Shown here piece after piece: positions 57,862 through 64,000 of a stretch of 64,000 bases of DNA (the first letter of the stretch is position 1; every line of letters starts with the position of its first letter). Source of the DNA: Macrolepiota albuminosa (lineage: Eukaryota > Basidiomycota > Agaricomycetes > Agaricales > Agaricaceae); contig JAMWFC010000032.1 of the NCBI GenBank assembly GCA_027475525.1, forward strand, positions 496,001 to 560,000, written 5' to 3'. The position numbers and the translations under genes were made by a program. The notes beneath the pieces were generated by a model, which was given only the letters and a program-made list of their open reading frames with translations, did no database searches and had not been told where the DNA came from.

Positions 57862-58495
57862 TGTAGTACTTGAAGTGCAAGTATTACTATAGTTCTGGGG
57901 CTTTCTTGCAGTCACATAAAGTCTCCTCTAATCTATATTGGTTCTTGATAATAACTTGATGTGTTAAGGTTACTTCTCAGAATATGTATAATACTCTGAA
58001 ATGTAGAGGTGTCTTAACAAACTCCAGCCTAACTGATTCACTCTCTGGGAACCACCAAGCCTTTGCCTATCAATTGCCTGTTTATTCTTTACTTTACTTG
58101 GGCTATTTATACTTCTTTTACAGTGCACAGATCATCAGATACACACGACTTTTGCTTCTGACCTCCCAGCATCCCTAACCTAATTTGTTGTTCCATTTTC
58201 CATTTTTGTGATGCCTGTTTCAGTGCCTCTATTCAATTTTTGTGCCACTATTCCATTTATCTCTTCTTTGTATTCTTTCTCCATTCATCTCTCCTTTATC
58301 CTCTTCTAGTCATATTTTTCCTTTCATCATCCATTGATCCAGATCACTCCAGATTGATACTAATCCACTCTATTTGCCAGCCTCATGCTTTCCCTCCCTG
58401 AAACAGTGGCTGGACTATTGTTGAGTTGATAGCCTAAGTTGGTCCTTGCTTCTGGTGCTTGTTATGTCTCTGACTGCTGGCACAGCATTGTATCA
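57862..58495 (-). mobile_element. Solo LTR, copy C (634 bp), inverted
   Basis: Read on the minus strand it starts TGATACAATGCTGTGCC and ends CAAGTACTACA. It parallels copies A and B including TATAAATAG and CAAGAAAGCCCCAGAACTAT, but is more diverged and lacks ~260 bp of interior. Flanked by the 4-bp duplication ATAC (57858-57861 and 58496-58499). Confidence 0.85.
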
Positions 58496-58694
58496 ATACT
58501 AAATTCAGATGGCATTTGCATTCATACTGAGGACATTCAAACAGAAAGTACCTGATTGATTCAATGGTTAGACTACTGCAGTGAAGATATGATGGGGATT
58601 TAGTGCTGCCTATTCAAATGAGGTGAAGGTTGAGGGGAAGTACAGAGTTGCATGAGAGTGGCAGAGTAGCAATGGTCAAGGAATTTAATGAGGC

Positions 58695-58906
58695 TGTCAG
58701 GGGACTCCTCATTTCTTTCTGCTTTCACTCTTCATTCCTTCATTTTCTTATTTCTGCTGTCATTCTTTTACCTTACTGTACTGCTTCTACTCTTTCAACA
58801 CTATTTATTGGTACTATTCTCAGCCCTTGAGGTGCTCTGGTTCTTTAGCTATTATTCAGACAAGTGTGGGCCCTTCAGTACCATTTCCAGACTGCTTACA
58901 TAAGCT
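58695..58906 (+). repeat. gypsy LTR (U3 part), copy 2
   Basis: Begins TGTCAGGGGACTCC and is a direct repeat of 52954-53165 with about 12 differences. No polypurine tract or pol sequence precedes it, so it is the 5' end of a second insertion or a solo fragment. Confidence 0.75.
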
Positions 58907-59063
58907 GGAGTTTGCCTTTCTGACCTCTAAAGTCTGGAGTTTTCCTGCCTTGTTCCGAGGTCTACTTTAGTAGACTGAGGTTTTACTACCTGCTTTGGCG
59001 TGCATTTTGTCCTCAAAATTTGTGCCCCTCACGTGATCTCGGCAATTGCCGTTCTCTTCCTCT

Positions 59064-59360
59064 ACCGGCTATGTCCTCGATATTTGCTCCCTTTTGGCTA
59101 TCTTTACCGGCTATTACTACCGGCTATTACTACCATGTCCTCAATATTTGCTCCCTTTCAGCTATCTTTACCGGCTATTACTACCGGCTATTACTACCAT
59201 GTCCTCGATATTTGCTCCCTTTTGGCTATCTTTACCGGCTATTACTACCGGCTATTACTACCATGTCCTCGATATTTGCTCCCTTTCGGCTATCTTTACC
59301 GGCTATTACTACCATGTCCTCGATATTTGCTTCCTTTCGGCTATCTCTACCGGCTATTAT
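59064..59360. repeat. 64-bp minisatellite
   Basis: The unit contains ATGTCCTCGATATTTGCTCC, CTTT(T/C)GGCTATCTTTACC and two tandem GGCTATTACTACC subunits of 13 bp. Marker CTCCCTTT recurs at 59087, 59151, 59215 and 59279 (period 64), then at 59330 (51 bp, one 13-bp subunit lost). Open frames across it are repeat translations, not proteins. Confidence 0.9.
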
Positions 59361-59526
59361 GTTCATCCTCATGTTGAAAAATCCTTGCATTTTCTTTATA
59401 TATAGTTTTCTTTGTTGAGCGTGTTATTGTGTGTTTATTTCACCAAGTCGAGGGATTATATATATACAAATGTGTTTTTTTAATTTTTATTGTTTGTTTT
59501 GCTATCCTTTATTTTGTTTTATTTTA

Positions 59527-59680
59527 TTTTGTTTCTTGTTTATGTATTTTTTTATTATGTATGTAATTTGTTATGTTTTCTGTCGGATGTGTGAATGTTT
59601 CATTTTTGTTTCTTGTTTATGTATTTTTTTATTATGTATGTAATTTGTTATGTTTTCTGTCGGATGTGTGAATGTTTCAT
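59527..59680. repeat. 77-bp tandem duplication #7
   Basis: Positions 59527-59603 repeat perfectly at 59604-59680. Confidence 0.9.
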
Positions 59681-60196
59681 TGTTTCTTTGCTCCAGCAGT
59701 CGTTTACATCATCGATAGATGAATCGTTATATTACGATAACATAATCTACCTACGCTAGATAGGTAGCTATCGACTTGTTAGCAGGAATGAAACATTATT
59801 GAACTAACGAGCTGGTGAACACCAAAAGTGAGGAAGCACAAAAGTGAATAAATATGTACAAGTTGGGGTCGCGTCAAAAGAAAATATAAATAAATTCCTG
59901 GTTGTTGGTTAGTTATGTAAGCTGATATTATGTACGTTGCTGCTCTGTAAGCTGTTGCTCCAGCTATGGTTTATGTAAGCCGTCGCTCCAGCTGTTGTTT
60001 ATGTAAGCCCTCGTGGTTGTTTGTTTGTGATGTTGCAGTTGCAGGCAAATACAGTTTATTTGGTAATATGATGATGCGGTAATACTATAAAAGCAACAAA
60101 AAAGGAGAAGGATCGGTGGACGAGAGAGAAACAAAATACGGGTCCAGTGGACTCGTTAGAGAAGGAAGCAGGACGACAATATAGCCAGACCTGAGC

Positions 60197-60350
60197 AAGT
60201 GTCTGTGAATCGTAGTCGAAACTATATGCGATTGGCAAAGATCAACGAGACCGTTATTGACAATGTGACAAAGAAGTGTCTGTGAATCGTAGTCGAAACT
60301 ATATGCGATTGGCAAAGATCAACGAGACCGTTATTGACAATGTGACAAAG
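60197..60350. repeat. 77-bp tandem duplication #8
   Basis: Positions 60197-60273 repeat perfectly at 60274-60350, just beyond the stop of the minus-strand gene. Confidence 0.9.
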
Positions 60351-60381
60351 CGAGCAATTAAAGGCTTTTTGATCGATGTAA

Positions 60382-61345
60382 TCATTGGTTGCCGTTGTCC
60401 AATGCATCTACGTCCATTCTGTTCTGGCCCTTGTCTGAAATGTCTCTCAGCTTTCTCTTCAGTTTGTTCTTGGTCCCTTCGTTGGATACTGCGTTCTGTG
60501 GGGTGTTTATCAGTGTATTTACTGTGTTGCTTTGTCACTCACTTTCATGAAGCTAGACCAGTGCTCGATAAGAGTCATGGATCTCAATACGAGAAGCATT
60601 TTGAGTTTCCCACCTGCCAGGTTAACAACCTGGAACAATAGCTGGACAGAAACGAGGTCTCCCACTCGGAATCTTTCCGGCTTGTAATGTTCGTATCTTA
60701 AGTTTCCCTTCAGTTTTGTTTGTTGCTCTATTGAGTTGTACTTACGTTGTCCTGTTCCCTTCATTTACCTTCATCTTCGAAAATTGGACCACGTTGTCTT
60801 CGGTAATCATGAACCCTTTCTGCGTTATTTTCTCTGTGAGCTTGTACGGGTCTAGTTTCCTGTCCATGGGAATGTGTTGTTCGTTCTTCTCCACATCGCA
60901 TGTCGGTGTAAATATCCTGTTCGCAATGTCTAGTGATCTTTCTTGCTGTCCGAGGAACGCGTTGTACCAGCATTCGAGACGGCCTTCTGAGAATTCAAGT
61001 TCGAAGTGCTTGTTAATCTCCGTTGCTCCTATCATTGCATCGTCAAAATGTTTTGTTCCTAGGCCGTCCAGCTTCACATATTGCTTCATGTATTTCAGTT
61101 GTCTGTAGTCGCTGCTTTATGTGATTAGACTCTGTTCTGTTGGATCTCGTTGAACGCACCTCATGCGTGTTTCTCTTTTCAGTGGCAGGAGATCCTTTTC
61201 GCTTATGGCTCCATATACCGTGAAAACCAACTCCTCGTCTGATATATCGCTGTCTTCATGGACATACACTAGTCGCCATGAGTGAGGCTTATTTACTTCT
61301 TTTGTCTTAATGGCTTCTGCCCATCTTGGTTCCTGTTATGTCTTG
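60382..61345 (-). CDS. Uncharacterised basidiomycete protein (left member of divergent pair)
   Basis: Exons read EPRWAEAIKTKEVNKPHSWR to LVYVHEDSDISDEELVFTVY (about 61340-61165), then after a short intron DYRQLKYMKQYVKLDGLGTK and LECWYNAFLGQQERSLDIAN, then ITEDNVVQFSKMKVNEGNRT. Later come YKPERFRVGDLVSVQLLFQV and KMLLVLRSMTLIEHW. The last exon ends KNKLKRKLRDISDKGQNRMD to NGNQ with a TGA at 60382. From memory, proteins with this layout recur in many Agaricomycetes with no assigned function; that is not verified here. No enzymatic motif is visible. The start lies upstream of 61345, in a stretch disturbed by a 77-bp duplication. Confidence 0.6.
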
Positions 61346-61347
61346 TG

Positions 61348-61501
61348 TGTTGATAGTCCGACATACGGTGTGCGGTTTGGTTACTTATGTGTGCGACGCT
61401 GGTCAACATAACGTCGTTTTCTTCTGTTGATAGTCCGACATACGGTGTGCGGTTTGGTTACTTATGTGTGCGACGCTGGTCAACATAACGTCGTTTTCTT
61501 C
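61348..61501. repeat. 77-bp tandem duplication #9
   Basis: Positions 61348-61424 repeat perfectly at 61425-61501, in the 5' part of the minus-strand gene or its promoter. Confidence 0.9.
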
Positions 61502-62360
61502 TTCTCCTTTGCGTATGGCTTTCTCAATCGCAGTTTCTTGATTGTGTGATGAGTCTACTGATGTTGAGGTGTCTGTAAACGTTGCTTACTTGCTGCCTCT
61601 GTGTCGTAATCTGCTCCTAAGGTCATTTTTGTTATGATATATCTACTGTGGCTCTGTCAGTATAATACACCTGTCGGACAGTGGCTAGACGTACATTGTA
61701 TTGCTGCTGTGTCTTGATATCCTTCTAGTCTGTTGTGCTATCTGTGTATTCTTTATAGTATCAGGAAGTGATCAGTGAGTGCCTCGACTGTTTTCCTGTG
61801 TATGACGTGACGTATCTTGGTTTACCTATCCCATACCCAACTCGTTTCCTTCCTATCGGCTTCGTCTTTTTTGGTATATGCACTTCGGTTGTTTGGTACC
61901 TTCTGTGCCTGTCATTGTGACGCTTCCCGTAGTCTGTTTCCAGTGGTACATTAATTTCTGGCTTTGTTTTATCATCCTCAACTGTTCAGGAACAGACCTT
62001 ATGATGTTCCTCTGTCTCTCTTTCTTTGTCCTCTCATTGGTGAATCTCTAGTGTGTTGCCCTTCTGAGGTTACGGCTATTAAGGTACAACGTTACGAGTT
62101 GTGGATCTGCAATGCTTGTGTTCTATCTAAAAGGTCCCGCTGTGCCTTCTGTGAATCTTGTCTTACTGAATTTTTCATTCTACTTAATTTTATTTTGTTC
62201 AAAGAAAGGGATACACTGTTCTTTATGTTATACTGTCTTTCCCTCCTTGATGCAACGTGCAGCTTGCTGCTCTATATAAGTGTCCTTTGTCCACTGTCCT
62301 TGATAATCCCCTCTCCGCCTCCTCTTTTTTCTCTGTGTGTTTTGTGTCACTATACGAACC
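61502..62360. promoter_or_regulatory. Intergenic region between the divergent pair
   Basis: Both neighbours are transcribed outward, so this interval should contain both promoters and perhaps the first exon of the minus-strand gene. A frame at 61964-62380 has no supporting features. A TATA-like CTATATAAG occurs at about 62271, about 90 bp before the plus-strand ATG. Confidence 0.45.
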
Positions 62361-64000
62361 CATGCCCCCTCGCAAGATAAAGTCTGAAGAGAATAAGGCT
62401 CAGACACTTGTTGACCAACTCAAGACCATGTGTGTTTTATATTGGTGTCTTTGATTTTTTTTAAAAGAAAAAAACTTGTTGTCCTCAGTGCAGGAGTGCG
62501 GATAGGTTGCAAGCGTGTGTACAGCTCTTTCAGTTCTGGTCGGTCTTGCTAATTTGCTTATTGTAGCATATTTAATAGCATTTCTGCGGCGACAGCTTCT
62601 GGATCTGAAACAAGCGAACCATCTGCTGGGTGAGTACTCTTTTTGTGTTGTAATCTGTAATGCTAATGTTCTTTAGGTCTATTGACGGTGGGTCGCCGTC
62701 TAAGCGAAAGGTTTCTGCTTCGCATGATGGGTTCGTGTGTTACTTGTTGTGTTTGTGACTATCATTTTACTTAATGTCTTGGTGTCAGTTCTGTTAGTGT
62801 TCCTGCCACGCCGTCACCCAAGAAAAAGAGGGCTGTGTCCATTCCGTCCATTGATACACCTGTCATGTTTGTATTTCCGTTTTCCTTGTTACTTTGCTTG
62901 ACTGCTGCTATGTAGTCGGGCTATGGCTGGATTGACTGCTGAAGATGCGACCTTGTCAAGTGGTCGTGCTGTGTACGTGATTTCTGATTTGTTCACGTTC
63001 ATGCGTGGTTTGCCTTATGTTTTGCACTCTCAAGGCGCTCCCGTACCATGACAGAGAAGGCTTTGTTTGCGAGCCAGTCAAGCCCTAAAAGGTCGCGTGC
63101 CGGAGCTGCGGCCAAGGCCGCTAGTCCGAATTTGGATGACGAATTTGCACCCAAAAAACTTGTTGACTTGTCTGACGATGACGATGATGACTTGCCTGTT
63201 GTGTCAGTGTGGATTGTTTCTTCTGTTATTTGCTTGTGCTCATTTTGTTCTTTTTGCTTTGGTATAGGATTGCTAAGCGGCCCGTACCTAGGCCGCTTGT
63301 TAAGAAGCCTCTTGTTGTCACGGCGGGCGATGATAACATCGACAATTGGGATGTTGCGGACAATAATAGTGACACGCTATCGGACTTTATTGTCGATGAT
63401 AGTTCTGCTCCCGATTATGGATTGTCGGAAGATGGCGAGTCTCCCGTGCCTCCCGTCCCCGTTTCGTCTGCTTTGGCTGCTCCGCTTTCGATTGTCCGCT
63501 CAGATGCTGTTGAACCGTATGTTTATTTTATTTTATTTTATTTTCTTCCCTTCATCTCTGTACCTCATTTGTTGATGTCTTGCTGCAGCATTGATCCTTG
63601 TCTCGATCCTGCGGAAGAGCTTGCAGTGGATGCGGTCATGCAGCCTTCTATCCAAGAAAAGTTTATGGTGTCGACTTATCAAGGACTGCCGTTCCTTAAG
63701 TGCGGACCAACGTCTACTATTTTGCTTGCATTTACTCAACTTGTCGTCAGGAAACAACTCATAATCCAGCCTTTTGGATATGACAAAATGAACAGTGATG
63801 GTAAAATCCGTTACGCGCGCATTGGTGTTGTTGCTGAGCATATGAATGAAGACAATTGGACGTGCATTTTGCTTCTTGTTTTGTATTTTTTTCTGTTCTT
63901 ATGTATGACTTTTTCAATAGTTCGTTGTCGTCTTCTCTTTTATTCAATCGTCACGCCTTCTACGTTAACTTGGCCAGGACTGACCCTGTCCAACTCAATG
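62361..64000 (+). CDS. Uncharacterised multi-exon basidiomycete protein (right member, runs off the end)
   Basis: The start is MPPRKIKSEENKAQTLVDQL at 62361. Many tiny exons follow, each with a Ser-Pro-basic motif (GSPSKRKVSASHDG, TPSPKKKRAVSIPS, QSSPKRSRAGAAAK), consistent with phosphorylation or nuclear targeting. Larger exons give PNLDDEFAPKKLVDLSDDDD and WDVADNNSDTLSDFIVDDSS. Near the end come STYQGLPFLKCGPTSTILLA and FGYDKMNSDGKIRYARIGVV. At least seven introns of 50-110 nt are implied. The gene continues beyond 64000. It is divergent from the 60382-61345 gene, and from memory members of both families occur in many Agaricomycetes; the function is unknown. Confidence 0.6.

Larger units (their letters stand above)
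59361..60381. other. AT-rich flank with two 77-bp duplications
   Basis: T-rich sequence with no supported gene. It includes the 3' flank of the minus-strand gene that ends at 60382. Confidence 0.4.

Noticed and set aside
59000..59418. Three overlapping frames of 119-132 aa
   Set aside because: They translate the 64-bp minisatellite in three frames, so they reflect repeat structure, not genes.
1..64000. tRNA genes
   Set aside because: No combination of A box, B box (GGTTCGANTCC) and cloverleaf could be found by eye; single GTTCGA matches lack partner elements.

Overview
This window looks like a scaffold from a filamentous basidiomycete, most likely an Agaricomycete. The evidence is short (about 50-75 nt) spliceosomal introns in nearly every gene, F-box/LRR proteins, a plant-type (class II) DAHP synthase, an URC1-like GTP cyclohydrolase, and abundant Ty3/gypsy, Ty1/copia and Helitron-type sequence. 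No tRNA, rRNA or CRISPR array was seen.

Layout. (1) 1-17.5 kb is a repeat-rich graveyard. It holds a short direct-repeat array (21-282), the decayed 5' half of a gypsy element (about 307-5970) with a solo LTR inside its gag, and an AT-rich TIR-bearing element (5983-6437). These are followed by broken pieces of host-type genes (a WHI3/Scw1-like RNA-binding protein, chitin synthase, carbamoyl-phosphate synthase, a coiled-coil gene with repeated exons), a second solo LTR, and the C-terminal part of a Helitron PIF1-type helicase with terminal hairpins. (2) 18-44.6 kb is an ordinary gene island. In order it carries a mitochondrial coiled-coil protein (-), STE24 CAAX protease (-), small unknown genes (-), SUMO (-), a SURP-type RNA-processing protein (+), a Ser/Thr-rich nuclear-type protein (+), a PhyH dioxygenase (-), an F-box protein (+), two tandem paralogous single-pass membrane proteins (+), DAHP synthase (-), an F-box protein (-) and an URC1-like protein (-). 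(3) 45-59.4 kb is again transposon-derived. A nearly pristine Ty1/copia element (LTRs 45258-45553 and 51294-51589, TSD TTGTG) sits inside the 3' half of a chromodomain gypsy element. It is followed by an AT-rich tract, an inverted solo LTR and a 64-bp minisatellite. (4) 59.4-64 kb carries a divergent pair of unnamed multi-intron genes; the right one runs off the end.

Three observations stand out. First, nine tandem duplications with a period of exactly 77 bp are scattered through the window. They are nearly perfect and unrelated in sequence, and collapsing some of them restores reading frames. This is best explained as untrimmed k=77 overlaps from a de Bruijn assembly. Second, the copia LTR contains a segment interrupted by a canonical 58-nt GT-AG intron, followed in the same LTR by the exact spliced version of that segment. 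Third, the SUMO gene appears to use two GC-AG introns. The three solo LTRs all carry 4-bp target duplications (CCAC, CCGT, ATAC).

The genes of the island do not form one pathway. They are independent housekeeping or accessory genes with their own introns. The accessory interest lies in the mobile elements and in the uncharacterised pair at the right end.
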